Source of the DNA: Tistrella mobilis KA081020-065
Lineage (GTDB): Bacteria > Pseudomonadota > Alphaproteobacteria > Tistrellales > Tistrellaceae
Length of the DNA: 64,000 nt
Assembly (NCBI RefSeq): GCF_000264455.2
Contig: NC_017958.1
Coordinates: forward strand, 434,001-498,000
Reading direction: 5' to 3'
Every line of letters begins with the position of its first letter. Position 1 is the stretch's first letter. Positions 51,526-60,616 of the stretch are shown piece after piece. The notes under the pieces are model-generated. The model was not told where the DNA came from and made no database searches. It was given only the letters and a program-made list of their open reading frames with translations. The translations under genes and the position numbers were made by a program.

Positions 51526-52989
51526 ATGTCGATATCCGTCCTCGAACGGCAGAGCGACGAATCGATCCAGTCGCAGTTGCGCCGCTCGATCATCGCGGCC
51601 ATTCACGCCGGGCAGATGACCCCGGGGCAGAAGCTGCTGCCCTCGCGCCGGCTGGCCGAACAGCTCGGCATCGCCCGCAACACGGTCACCGCCGTCTACG
51701 AGGAACTGGTCGCCCGCGGCTATCTCGACGCCCTGCCCCGCCAGGGCTATTTCGTCGGCCGCGGCCTGCCGGCGGATGCCGGCCAGATCCGGAAAGAGGC
51801 GCAGGCGCCGCTGCGCGGTGGGGCGATCGACTGGCAGGGCCGGCTGAAACAGGCCCCGTCGACGCTCCGCCACATCGTCAAGCCGTCGAACTGGCAGGAT
51901 TTCGACTATCCCTTCATCTACGGTCAGGTCGATCCCAACCTCTTCCCGATCAACACCTGGCGCACCTGTTCCCGCGATGCGCTGGGCCGGGCCGCCATCG
52001 ACTGGTGGACCGCCGATCGCGCTGTCGAAGACGACCCGCTGCTGATCGAGCAGATCCGCACCCAGATCCTGCCCCAGCGCGGCATCTTCGTGCGCGAAGA
52101 CCAGATCCTGGTGACGCTGGGCACCCAGCAGGGCATCTATCTGCTTGCCCGCCTTCTCGCCCGCCACGGCACGCGGGTCGGTATCGAGGTGCCGGGCTAT
52201 CCCGACGGCCGCAACATCTTCGCGGCCGAACAGGCCGAGATCGTCGACCTGCCGGTCGATGCCGAAGGCGCCGATCTTTCTGCAGCCGGCCCGCTCGACC
52301 TCGCCGTTCTCACCCCCGCCCATCAATGCCCGACCATGGTTTCGATGAGCGAGCGCCGCCGCGACCGGGTCTACGCCACCGCCCGCGCCCATGGCACGAT
52401 CCTGATCGAGGATGATTTCGAAGGCGAACTCTCAGGATCGGGAGAGGCGGGCACGCTCAAATCCCGCGACACCGACGGCCGGGTGGTCTATCTCGGCACC
52501 ATGTCCAAGGTGCTGGCGCCGGGGGTGCGGATCGGCTTTATGGTCGCCGATGCGGCGCTGATCCGCGAGGCGCTGTGGTTGCGCCGGCTGATGCACCGCT
52601 CCACGCCGCTCAACAACCAGCGCACCGCCGGCATCTTCCTGGCAGAGGGCCATTACACCGCCCTGCTCCGCTCGCTGCGCACCGCCCATGAACTCCGCTG
52701 GCGCCGGATGGCCGACGGCTGCGACCGCCACCTCCCCGGCTTCCGCCGATCCCCCGCCACTGGCGGTTCCTGCCTCTGGCTCGAATGCCCGCCTGAAATC
52801 GACGGCCGCACGCTGGCCGAGCGCGCCGCCGGCCTCGGCGTGCTGATCGAATCCGGCGACCCCTTCATGCCCGAAGCCCAGGCCGGCCGCTTCATCCGCC
52901 TCGGCATCTCCTACATCTCGGAACGCCGGATCGATCCGGGGCTGGAAAGGCTGGGGCGGGCGGCGCGGGAGATCGGGCGCATGACCTGA
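51526..52989 (+). CDS. MocR-type regulator (GntR helix-turn-helix fused to aminotransferase fold), TauR-like
   Basis: A 487-residue MocR/PdxR-like regulator. Residues 10-78 are a GntR winged helix (SIQSQLRRSIIAAIHAGQMTPGQKLLPSRRLAEQLGIARNTVTAVYEEL). Residues 115-480 are a class I aminotransferase fold with IEDDFEGEL and the PLP lysine in VVYLGTMSKVLAPGVRIGF. TauR activates taurine-aminotransferase genes on binding PLP and an amino donor. The divergent neighbour is a Tpa-like enzyme, so control of that gene is likely. AGGAAGG precedes the ATG. Confidence 0.92.
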   Translation: MSISVLERQSDESIQSQLRRSIIAAIHAGQMTPGQKLLPSRRLAEQLGIARNTVTAVYEELVARGYLDALPRQGYFVGRGLPADAGQIRKEAQAPLRGGAIDWQGRLKQAPSTLRHIVKPSNWQDFDYPFIYGQVDPNLFPINTWRTCSRDALGRAAIDWWTADRAVEDDPLLIEQIRTQILPQRGIFVREDQILVTLGTQQGIYLLARLLARHGTRVGIEVPGYPDGRNIFAAEQAEIVDLPVDAEGADLSAAGPLDLAVLTPAHQCPTMVSMSERRRDRVYATARAHGTILIEDDFEGELSGSGEAGTLKSRDTDGRVVYLGTMSKVLAPGVRIGFMVADAALIREALWLRRLMHRSTPLNNQRTAGIFLAEGHYTALLRSLRTAHELRWRRMADGCDRHLPGFRRSPATGGSCLWLECPPEIDGRTLAERAAGLGVLIESGDPFMPEAQAGRFIRLGISYISERRIDPGLERLGRAAREIGRMT

Positions 52990-53030
52990 TGTGATGCGAC
53001 GGGTGCCCGCGACCGGCAAAAGGCCTCAGA

Positions 53031-54524
53031 TCACCTTTGCTGGCCGCGCAGTTCGGCAACCGCTTCCGACAGGCGTTGGATGCCTTCAGGGATCAGCGCC
53101 TTGTCGATGCAGGAATACCCGATGCGCATCCACGAGCGACCGTCTTCGGGGTTTTCAAAATTCTTGCTCAATTCTTCAAAATACACGGATCGACGCGCCG
53201 CCGCTTCCTGCAAGGCCAGAGTGTCCAGCATGTCGGCAAAACTGAGGGAGCAACTGCTCCCGCCAAAGCGCACACGATCGTCCAGTTCCGGCAGCCAGGT
53301 GTGCAGCGCCTTGCGCATAATGTCCGAGCGGGCAATGTATTCCTGTCGCAGCCGTGCGATGAACCTGTCGAAATGCCCGCGCTCCAGAAAAAGCCCCACG
53401 GAATTCTGGTTGTTGATCGGCGGATGCCGCAGAATATGGTGACGGAAAGAGCGCGCCTCGGTCACGAAATCGCGATCGGCCACCAGGAACCCGATCCGCA
53501 GGCCCGGCATCAAAGACTTTGTCAGGCTGCCGACATAGATGACGTTGCCATAGCGATCGAGCGCCTTCAGCGCCGGCACGGCTTTCTCGTCGAAGGTCGT
53601 CTCTGCCTCATAGTCATCTTCAATGATGAAGATGCCCTTCTCGCGTGTTTTTTCCAGGAACGCATGGCGGCGCGGTTCCGACATGGTGATCGTCGTCGGA
53701 TGCTGATGGGTGGTCGTCACGTAAAGACAGCCACACTCCAATGCTTCGGGCGAAAGTATCAGGCCCTCTTCATCCATGGGAAGGTGGCGTACCCGATGCC
53801 CGTCCATCCGGGCAATATTCGCGGCCTCGGGATATCCGGGATTTTCCACGCCCAGAACGCCGCGTCTGCTCAGCAAAAGCTTCAGTGCGATGTAAAGCGC
53901 GTTCTGGCCGCCCACGGTGATCAGAACCTCGTCCGGATTGGCATAGATCCCGCGCGGCTGAAGAACACGCAAGATCAGCTGCTGAACCAGAAGCGGGTCG
54001 TCCACGGTAGAAAAATCCATCGCCCAATTGCGGATCTGGAGGGAGTTCACCGAATCGCGCACGCATTCCCGCCAGGCACCGACAGGGAATATGTTCGGAT
54101 CCACATGCCCGCAAATGAAAGGGAAACGGAAACGGACAAGCGCATCATGCGGCTTGGTCGTACGCGGCTGGTCATAGGTCGCGCCACGAAAATGCGCCTT
54201 GAAATCAAATCGATCGGCATCTTCGCGGGCGGCATCCCGCATAACCGCTGCGTCGCGGATCGCGTGGGCATCCGGTGAAATGTAATAGCCGGACCGGTTC
54301 TTGCTGGCGATGAACCCATCCTGCCGCAGCGCGTCATAGGCCAGAGAGACCGTGTTGTTGCTCACATTGAGCCGCTGCGCGAACCCTCTGACCGACGGCA
54401 ATGCATAATTCGGCGGAAATCGGCCGGAGACCACGGCGATGGCGATCTGGCGGCGAATCTGCATCTGCAGACTCTCCGTCGAATGACGGTCGAGCCGGAT
54501 GAAGTTTTCGATCATTTGGCTCAC
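53031..54524 (-). CDS. MocR-type regulator divergent from an amidase
   Basis: A 497-residue MocR-like protein. The GntR domain (about 15-85) reads LQMQIRRQIAIAVVSGRFPPNYALPSVRGFAQRLNVSNNTVSLAYDAL. The aminotransferase-like domain has IEDDYEAETTFDE and the PLP lysine in VIYVGSLTKSLMPGLRIGF. GTG at 54524 has GGAAG upstream; ATG nine bases later is also possible. Codon use and base composition are less G/C-biased than in the first MocR, so the two are not a recent duplication, and this one may have been acquired together with the amidase opposite it. Confidence 0.92.
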   Translation of the reverse strand: MSQMIENFIRLDRHSTESLQMQIRRQIAIAVVSGRFPPNYALPSVRGFAQRLNVSNNTVSLAYDALRQDGFIASKNRSGYYISPDAHAIRDAAVMRDAAREDADRFDFKAHFRGATYDQPRTTKPHDALVRFRFPFICGHVDPNIFPVGAWRECVRDSVNSLQIRNWAMDFSTVDDPLLVQQLILRVLQPRGIYANPDEVLITVGGQNALYIALKLLLSRRGVLGVENPGYPEAANIARMDGHRVRHLPMDEEGLILSPEALECGCLYVTTTHQHPTTITMSEPRRHAFLEKTREKGIFIIEDDYEAETTFDEKAVPALKALDRYGNVIYVGSLTKSLMPGLRIGFLVADRDFVTEARSFRHHILRHPPINNQNSVGLFLERGHFDRFIARLRQEYIARSDIMRKALHTWLPELDDRVRFGGSSCSLSFADMLDTLALQEAAARRSVYFEELSKNFENPEDGRSWMRIGYSCIDKALIPEGIQRLSEAVAELRGQQR

Positions 54525-54832
54525 CCCAGACTTCCGCAGCTCTGCCTGCAGGGGAGCGGCCGGAAAGATGGGCTGAATTTAACGTCGCCCTGCGGGGATC
54601 ACCAGTGTTTTGGCCCGGGGCAACGGGCCGCAGACGGCACCGATCGGGCGGGCTGTAGCCATGGATAGATGCCATCTGCACCTATGCAAGCGTTTCCTGC
54701 TCCAGTAGCGATTCATGTGACGCATTCTGCAAACGTCCGGGGCCGGGCTTCACGGTCTCCGACGATGGCCTGGATGCACCCGCTTCGCTTCGTTGAAACA
54801 AAGAAACCTTGAATAACAGAGGAACAGGAAGC
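54525..54832. other. 308-base divergent intergenic region between MocR and amidase genes
   Basis: No gene seen. It is AT-richer than the genome average near the amidase (TTGAAACAAAGAAACCTTGA just before the ribosome site). A short direct repeat GCTTCGCTTCG (54782-54792) lies in the likely promoter. It should contain the MocR binding site, but no clear paired repeat could be fixed by eye. Confidence 0.5.
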
Positions 54833-56233
54833 ATGACGTCGGACATCTGGAAACTTTCCGCAGTCGACATCGCCACCGCCGTCCGCGCCGGGACGTTCAC
54901 GGCGGTCGAGGCGACGCAATCGGCACTTCAGCGGCTGGAAGCGGTCAACCCGCTGATCAATGCCATCGTCGACTACAACCCCGAGCGATCGCTGGCACGC
55001 GCTGCCGAGATTGACGCCATGATCCTGGCGGGTCGCGATCCCGGACCGCTGGCAGGTGTGCCGGTGACGATCAAAGTCACCAATGACGAGGCCGGCTTCG
55101 CCACGACCTTTGGCGTGGTCGCCTACAAAAACAACATCGCGGCTGAAAACGGCCCGGTTGTCGACAATCTCGAACGCGCCGGTGCCGTGTCGATCGGACG
55201 TTCGAACATGCCCTCCTTCGGGGTCCGATGGTTCACCACCTCCCGGCTTTATCCCGACAATTACAACCCGTTCGACAAGGGCATCACCCCCGGCGGTTCC
55301 TCCGGCGGAGCGGCATCGGCCGTGGCGAGTGGCATTGGTGCCATCGCGCATGGGACGGATATTGGTGGATCGGTGCGCTACCCGGCCTATGCCTGCGGTG
55401 TGCATGGGCTGCGGCCGACGCTGGGCAGGGTGCCGAACTACAATCCCAGCCTCCCCGAACGCGGGATTTCGGGCCAGCTCATGTCGGTGTCCGGCCCGCT
55501 GGCGCGCACCATCGACGACCTGCGCCTGGCTTTCGAGGCGATGGCACAGCCCGACCCGCGCGACCCCTGGTATGCGCCCGTCCCGCTGAAAGGGCCGGAT
55601 GTCCCCCGCCGGGTGGCTCTGTCACTGCGACCGGACGGGCTGGATACGCAGGATGCCATCGTCGAAGCCCTGCTTGACGCGGCGGAACGGCTGCGCGACG
55701 CAGACTGGCAGGTCGACGAGATCGACACCATCCCGCCCCTGAAAGAGGCCGGCGAGGCCCAGGTCAAACTCTGGCTCTCCGAGGATTTCGACGGCACGCT
55801 CGCCGCGGCCGAGGCCGATGGCGATCCGGGCGTGATCGCCATGCTGCGCGGTCAGGAGAAACTGGCCCGCTCCATAGGCTTGCCCGAACTTCACGGCCTG
55901 CTGAAGACCCGTGCCACGCTTGCGCGCAAATGGCAGATGTTCTTCCAGGATTATCCGATCCTGCTGATGCCGAATTCGGCCGAATTGCCCTTCCCCTTCA
56001 ATGAAGACCTGAAGGACGCAGAGGCCTATCTTCGCGTCTGGGATGCCCAGCTTCCCCAGCTCGGCATTCCCTTCCTGGCCCTGCCGGGCCTTTCGGTTGC
56101 AACCGGCATGAAAGGCCGGTCGCCGGTCGGCGTCCAGCTCATCGCCGCCCGCTTCCGCGAGGATCTGCTTCTGGATGCCGGAGCCGACATCGCCGCGCGG
56201 GGCGGCCCTGCGGTTCCGATTGATCCGCGTTGA
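54833..56233 (+). CDS. Amidase (amidase-signature family)
   Basis: A 466-residue serine amidase with a Ser-cisSer-Lys triad: Lys81 in VTIKVTND, cis-Ser at 156/157 in TPGGSSGGAASAVASG, and nucleophile Ser180 in GTDIGGSVR. The C-terminal region GLSVATGMKGRSPVGVQLIAARFREDLLLDAG is the usual closing segment. GAGGAACAGGA precedes the ATG. Divergent from a MocR regulator, and followed after 229 bases by an amidohydrolase and further catabolic genes. Substrate unknown; arylamides or N-acyl compounds are typical. Less G/C-rich codons than the downstream genes. Confidence 0.93.
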   Translation: MTSDIWKLSAVDIATAVRAGTFTAVEATQSALQRLEAVNPLINAIVDYNPERSLARAAEIDAMILAGRDPGPLAGVPVTIKVTNDEAGFATTFGVVAYKNNIAAENGPVVDNLERAGAVSIGRSNMPSFGVRWFTTSRLYPDNYNPFDKGITPGGSSGGAASAVASGIGAIAHGTDIGGSVRYPAYACGVHGLRPTLGRVPNYNPSLPERGISGQLMSVSGPLARTIDDLRLAFEAMAQPDPRDPWYAPVPLKGPDVPRRVALSLRPDGLDTQDAIVEALLDAAERLRDADWQVDEIDTIPPLKEAGEAQVKLWLSEDFDGTLAAAEADGDPGVIAMLRGQEKLARSIGLPELHGLLKTRATLARKWQMFFQDYPILLMPNSAELPFPFNEDLKDAEAYLRVWDAQLPQLGIPFLALPGLSVATGMKGRSPVGVQLIAARFREDLLLDAGADIAARGGPAVPIDPR

Positions 56234-56270
56234 CGGATCCGTCGCCTGAAACGCCGGTCTGACGGCAGCA

Positions 56271-56303
56271 GCCACACCAGCTCCCGCGAGGCGCTGGTGT
56301 GGC
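56271..56303. terminator. Perfect 11-bp hairpin 38 bases after the amidase
   Basis: GCCACACCAGC and GCTGGTGTGGC pair perfectly around an 11-base loop. There is no T-run, so it may be a processing or stabilising element, or a factor-dependent stop, between the amidase and the amidohydrolase. Confidence 0.45.
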
Positions 56304-56462
56304 CATGCCACCTGTACCAGGGGCTGACCGGCATCCTCAGACGCCCGGGCCAGGACATACCGGCCGGACAATCCTGGCCCATCCCAACCTCCCCCCCTGG
56401 CCCTGTCCCCCTTTGCCCCACCCTCATAGCGTCGGAAAGACCGCTGCTGATGAGGGAAGCCG

Positions 56463-58109
56463 ATGTCCGAACCGATCAAGGTCTTCCGCGCCCGGAAAAT
56501 CCTGACCATGGCGCGCAACCGCCCCGTCGCCACCCATGTGGCGCTGCGCGAGGGGCGGATCCTGGCGGTCGGTGATGCCGAAGATGCGGCCGGCTGGGGG
56601 GCGCCGATCGATGATCGCTTTGCCGACAAGGTGCTGATGCCCGGCCTGGTCGAGGCACATTGCCATGCGATGGAAGGTGCCGTCTGGGCCGATACCTTCC
56701 TCGGCTTCTTCCCGCGCCATTCCCCCGAAGGCAGCCTGGAAGGCGGGATCAGATCCATCGAAGACGCGGTCCAGCGCCTGCAGCGGGCCGAAGCAGCACT
56801 CACCGATCCCGATCAACCGCTGCTCGCCTGGGGCTTCGATCCGATCTATTACGGCGGCGCGCGGATGACCCGCCATGATCTGGACCGGGTGTCGACCACC
56901 CGGCCGGTGCTGGTCATGCATGCCAGCTTCCACATCATGAACGTCAACACGGTGGTGCTGGACAAGGGCGGCCTCTTCCAGGTCACCGGCGTCGAGGGCA
57001 TCCTGCGCGACGGCCAGGGCGACGTCACCGGCGAGTTGCAGGAAATGGCGGCGATGCAGTATGCCCGCCAGGCCGTGGGTGCGAAATTCGCCCTCACCGA
57101 AACCAGCATCGCCTCGCTCCGCCGTTTCGGCCGCTCTGCCACCAATGCCGGCGTCACCACCTGCACCGATCTGTATGCGCCGCTCGACGATGCCGCACTC
57201 GATGCCTATGTCGCCGCCACCGCGGCCGAGGATTTCCCGGTGCGCATCGCCCCGGCCATGGCCGCCGCCGCCTGGGCGCCCGAGACTGGCATCGCCCGCA
57301 TGGCGGTTCTGAAAGAGCGCGCCAACGACAAATTCCGCCCGGGCCTCGTCAAGGTGATGACCGACGGCTCGATCCAGGGCTTCACCGCCCGGCTGAAATG
57401 GCCCGGCTATCACAACGGCGCCCCCAACGGCATCTGGAACCAGCCGCCGGCCGTGCTGAAGGCGCAGATGAAGGCCTATAACGCCGCCGGCATCCAGATG
57501 CACATCCATGTCAATGGCGACCAGGCCTCGGAATTCGCCATCGACTGCCTGGCCGAAGCGCTGACCGAGGCCCCCTTCCCCGATCATCGCCACGTGCTTC
57601 AGCACTGCCAGATGGCCGATGCCGCGCAGTTCCGGCGCATGGCGGCGCTCGGCATCGCCGCCAATCTGTTCGCCAACCACATCTATTACTGGGGCGATCA
57701 GCACGCCGCCCTGACCATGGGCCCCGATCGCGCCCGGCGGATGGATGCCTGCGGCACCGCGAAGGCCGAAGGCGTGCGCTTCGCCATGCATTCCGACGCG
57801 CCGATCACCCCGCTCGCCCCCCTCTTCACCGCCTGGTGTGCGGTCAACCGACAGACGGCCACCGGCCGCGAACTTGGCCCGGAAGAAAAGATCAGCGTCG
57901 CCGACGCGCTCCACGCCATCACGCTGGGCGCCGCCTGGCAGCTGCGTCTCGACCATGTGGTCGGCTCGATCGAGGTCGGGAAATATGCCGATTTCGCGGT
58001 GCTGGAGGACGACCCCACCGGGATCGCGCCCCAGGCACTGAAAGATGTCCGGGTCTGGGGCACCATCCTGGGCGGCATGCCGCACCAGAGCGCGATCGGG
58101 GCCGCGTGA
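56463..58109 (+). CDS. Amidohydrolase family protein (YtcJ/exoenzyme regulatory AepA-like)
   Basis: A 548-residue metal-dependent hydrolase of the Amidohydro_3/YtcJ type. The metal-binding motif LMPGLVEAHCHAMEG lies near residue 60 (H-x-H), later metal or substrate histidines occur in HIHVNGDQASE and HVLQHCQM, and the closing Asp in FAMHSDAPITPLAPLF. A small barrel of residues 1-60 and 490-548 forms the usual second domain (LTMARNRPVATHVALREGRILAVG; GSIEVGKYADFAVLEDDP). The family hydrolyses cyclic or acyl amides with Zn2+. The stop overlaps the CobW-like GTPase start, TGATG. GAGGGA lies upstream of the ATG. Confidence 0.92.
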   Translation: MSEPIKVFRARKILTMARNRPVATHVALREGRILAVGDAEDAAGWGAPIDDRFADKVLMPGLVEAHCHAMEGAVWADTFLGFFPRHSPEGSLEGGIRSIEDAVQRLQRAEAALTDPDQPLLAWGFDPIYYGGARMTRHDLDRVSTTRPVLVMHASFHIMNVNTVVLDKGGLFQVTGVEGILRDGQGDVTGELQEMAAMQYARQAVGAKFALTETSIASLRRFGRSATNAGVTTCTDLYAPLDDAALDAYVAATAAEDFPVRIAPAMAAAAWAPETGIARMAVLKERANDKFRPGLVKVMTDGSIQGFTARLKWPGYHNGAPNGIWNQPPAVLKAQMKAYNAAGIQMHIHVNGDQASEFAIDCLAEALTEAPFPDHRHVLQHCQMADAAQFRRMAALGIAANLFANHIYYWGDQHAALTMGPDRARRMDACGTAKAEGVRFAMHSDAPITPLAPLFTAWCAVNRQTATGRELGPEEKISVADALHAITLGAAWQLRLDHVVGSIEVGKYADFAVLEDDPTGIAPQALKDVRVWGTILGGMPHQSAIGAA

Positions 58110-59038
58110 TGGCGTCCCCCGGTGCGCCCGATGCACGGCCCACCATCCCGGTCTCGGTGATCGGCGGCTTTCTCGGCAGCGGCAAGACCACGCTGATGAA
58201 CCGGCTGCTGGCCGAAAGCCCGGCCCGCACCGCGGTTCTGGTCAATGATTTCGGCGAAATCAACGTCGATGCCGCCGTCCTCAACTCCGGCGACGGCCTC
58301 ACCTTCGAACTCGCCAATGGCTGCATCTGCTGTTCCATGGCCGACGGGCTCGCTTCCGCCATCGCACGGGCGGTCGCGGCCGGCCCCGCGCGGATCCTGA
58401 TCGAGACCAGCGGTGTGGGAGAGCCGCGGCGGGTGGCCGAATACGCCCTGCTCGACCCGGCCCTGCATCTGGATCTGGTGGTGACGCTCGCCGATGCCGC
58501 CAACCTGCCCGACCAGCTGGAAGATCCGCTGGTCGGCGACACCGTCGCCCGCCAGTTCGACGGCGCCGATCTTATCCTGCTCAACCGCGTTGACATGGCC
58601 GGCCCGCAGGCGCGCGATGCCGCCCGGGCGGCGCTGCGCCGCCTGGCCCCCGGCCGGCCGGTGATCGAAACGGTGCGCGCCGAGATCCCGGCCGCGCTGC
58701 TGGTGCGCGACGAGATCACCGTCTTCGCGGCCGCCCCGCACGGTCATCATCACGCCGGCCACGACCGCATCTTCCATCCGCTGACGCTGACCGACCCGCG
58801 GCCCTTCGACCGTGCCGCCCTGAACCGGGCGCTCGGCCGCCTGCCGCGCAGCCTGCTGCGCCTGAAGGGCTGGGTGCAGTTCACCGATGCGCCCCGCCCC
58901 CAGCTGCTGCAATGGGTGCAGGGGCAGTGGGAATTCGGCCCCGAGGCGGCGGACCAGACATCCGCCACCCGGCTGATGGCCATCGCCAGCGCCCCCGGCC
59001 TCGATCTCGCCGCCCTGCTGCGCGGCGACGCAGACTGA
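58109..59038 (+). CDS. CobW/COG0523-family GTPase, probable metallochaperone for the coupled amidohydrolase
   Basis: A 309-residue G3E-family GTPase. Walker A is GGFLGSGKTT (residues 19-28), the metal-binding CxCC motif is GCICCSM (Cys72, Cys74, Cys75), and switch regions are NDFGEINVDA and IETSGVGEPRRVAE. The G4 motif is LNRVD instead of N-K-x-D. The C-terminal CobW_C domain has a His-rich insert HGHHHAGHD likely to bind Zn. These proteins insert metals, mostly Zn2+ or Co, into partner enzymes. The gene overlaps the amidohydrolase stop (TGATG), which points to that enzyme as the client. The next gene is an aldehyde dehydrogenase. Confidence 0.9.
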   Translation: MASPGAPDARPTIPVSVIGGFLGSGKTTLMNRLLAESPARTAVLVNDFGEINVDAAVLNSGDGLTFELANGCICCSMADGLASAIARAVAAGPARILIETSGVGEPRRVAEYALLDPALHLDLVVTLADAANLPDQLEDPLVGDTVARQFDGADLILLNRVDMAGPQARDAARAALRRLAPGRPVIETVRAEIPAALLVRDEITVFAAAPHGHHHAGHDRIFHPLTLTDPRPFDRAALNRALGRLPRSLLRLKGWVQFTDAPRPQLLQWVQGQWEFGPEAADQTSATRLMAIASAPGLDLAALLRGDAD

Positions 59039-59081
59039 TGGCCGCCCCCTTCTTCATTCTCGCCCCCCGGAGCCCCGCATC

Positions 59082-60605
59082 ATGACCGTGCAGACGTCCA
59101 CAGCCCAGGCCGCCCCCATAACTCCAACTGCCCCCACAGCTCCGGCCGCCGACGCCATCATCGCCGCCTGGCAGGGCCTGAACCTGATCGGCGGCGAGCG
59201 GCTTGCCGCCGCAGCGACCCTGCCGGTGATCGCGCCTGCCACCGGCGCAGAAATCGGCGTCACCGCCGCATCGGGCCCGGCCGAGGTCGATGCCGCCGTC
59301 GCGGCGGCCCGGGCGGCCTGGCCCGGCTGGGCGGCGATGCCGGCACGGGATCGCGGCCGCCGGGTCGCCGCCGCCGGCCGTGCCATCCTCGACGAGCTGG
59401 AGGATCTGGCCCGGGTGCTGGCGCTGGAAACCGGCAAGGCGATCCGCACCGAATGCCGCGGCGAGCTGCGCACCGCCGCCGACATCCTGGAATTCTATGG
59501 CGGGCTCGGATCGGAACTGAAGGGTGAGACCGTCCCCTTCAACCCGCGCATGCTGACCATGACCACCCGCGAGCCGCTGGGCGTCGTCGCCGCGATCCTG
59601 CCCTGGAACGTGCCGCTGGTGCTGATGATGCTGAAGATCGCGCCGGCCCTCGTCGCCGGCAACACGGTGGTGGTGAAGGCATCGGAAGAAGCCCCCTACG
59701 CCACCTTCGCCGCCGCCGCGATCCTTGCCCGCCATCTGCCGGCCGGCGTGGTCAACGTGGTCTCGGGCACCGGCGCCGTCTGCGGCGCGGCGCTCACCGC
59801 CCACCCCGATGTCGCCAAGATCACCTTCACCGGATCGGAAGCGGTCGGCCAGGCGGTCTACGAGGCCGGCGCCGCCCGCATCGTGCCGGTCAGCCTGGAG
59901 CTGGGCGGCAAGAGCCCGATGATCGTCTGCGCCGATGCCGATCTGGCCAAGGCTGTCGAGGGCGCGGTTTCGGGCATGCGATTCACCCGCCAGGGCCAGA
60001 GCTGCACCGCCTCCAGCCGGATCTATGTCCATCAGGACCTTTACGACGCCTTCCTGGGGGCGCTCACCGCCCGGCTCGACCAGCTGGTGATCGGCGATCC
60101 GCTCGACGAGGCGACCGATGTCGGCACGATCATTTCGGCGAGGCAGATGGCGACCATCCGCCGCTATCTGGATCTGGCCGAGGCCGATGGCGCCCGCGTC
60201 ATCCGCTGCGGCCGTCTGCCGGAAGATCCGGCCCTTGATCCTGCGCTGTTCATGCAGCCCACCCTGCTCACCGACATCGCCGATGATCACCCCTGCGTGC
60301 AGGAAGAGATCTTCGGTCCCGTGGCGGTGATCCAGCCCTGGGCCGATTACGACGCGGTGATCGCCCGCGCCAATGCCACTCATTACGGGCTTGCGGCCAC
60401 GGTCTGGACTGCCTCGCTCTCGACCGCGCTCGATGCCACACAGCGCATCGATGCCGGCTATGTGCAGGTGAACCAGAACCTGACCATCCAGCCCAACGTC
60501 TCCTATGGCGGCTTCGGCCGCTCGGGGCTCGGCAAGGAGGCCTCGCTGGAGGCGATGCTGGAGCACTTCACCCGCAAGAAGACCATCGTCATCAATTTCG
60601 ACTGA
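59082..60605 (+). CDS. Aldehyde dehydrogenase family protein
   Basis: A 507-residue NAD(P)-dependent aldehyde dehydrogenase. The general base Glu273 is in SLELGGKSP, the catalytic Cys308 in RQGQSCTASS, and PWNVPLVLMMLKIAPALVAGN and FTGSEAVGQAV mark the cofactor fold. EEIFGPVAVIQPW is the usual late motif. The N-terminal 20 residues are a Thr/Pro/Ala-rich extension. It follows the CobW-type GTPase and precedes a TauE exporter in the same direction. Likely oxidises the aldehyde produced from the amide or amine in this catabolic cluster; betaine-, amino- or sulfoaldehydes are all possible. Confidence 0.95.
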   Translation: MTVQTSTAQAAPITPTAPTAPAADAIIAAWQGLNLIGGERLAAAATLPVIAPATGAEIGVTAASGPAEVDAAVAAARAAWPGWAAMPARDRGRRVAAAGRAILDELEDLARVLALETGKAIRTECRGELRTAADILEFYGGLGSELKGETVPFNPRMLTMTTREPLGVVAAILPWNVPLVLMMLKIAPALVAGNTVVVKASEEAPYATFAAAAILARHLPAGVVNVVSGTGAVCGAALTAHPDVAKITFTGSEAVGQAVYEAGAARIVPVSLELGGKSPMIVCADADLAKAVEGAVSGMRFTRQGQSCTASSRIYVHQDLYDAFLGALTARLDQLVIGDPLDEATDVGTIISARQMATIRRYLDLAEADGARVIRCGRLPEDPALDPALFMQPTLLTDIADDHPCVQEEIFGPVAVIQPWADYDAVIARANATHYGLAATVWTASLSTALDATQRIDAGYVQVNQNLTIQPNVSYGGFGRSGLGKEASLEAMLEHFTRKKTIVINFD

Positions 60606-60616
60606 GCCGGAGCCGG

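Noticed and set aside
54534-54832. Minus-strand and plus-strand small ORFs in the MocR/amidase gap
   Set aside because: Short, without ribosome sites, and inconsistent with the AT-rich promoter character of the region.
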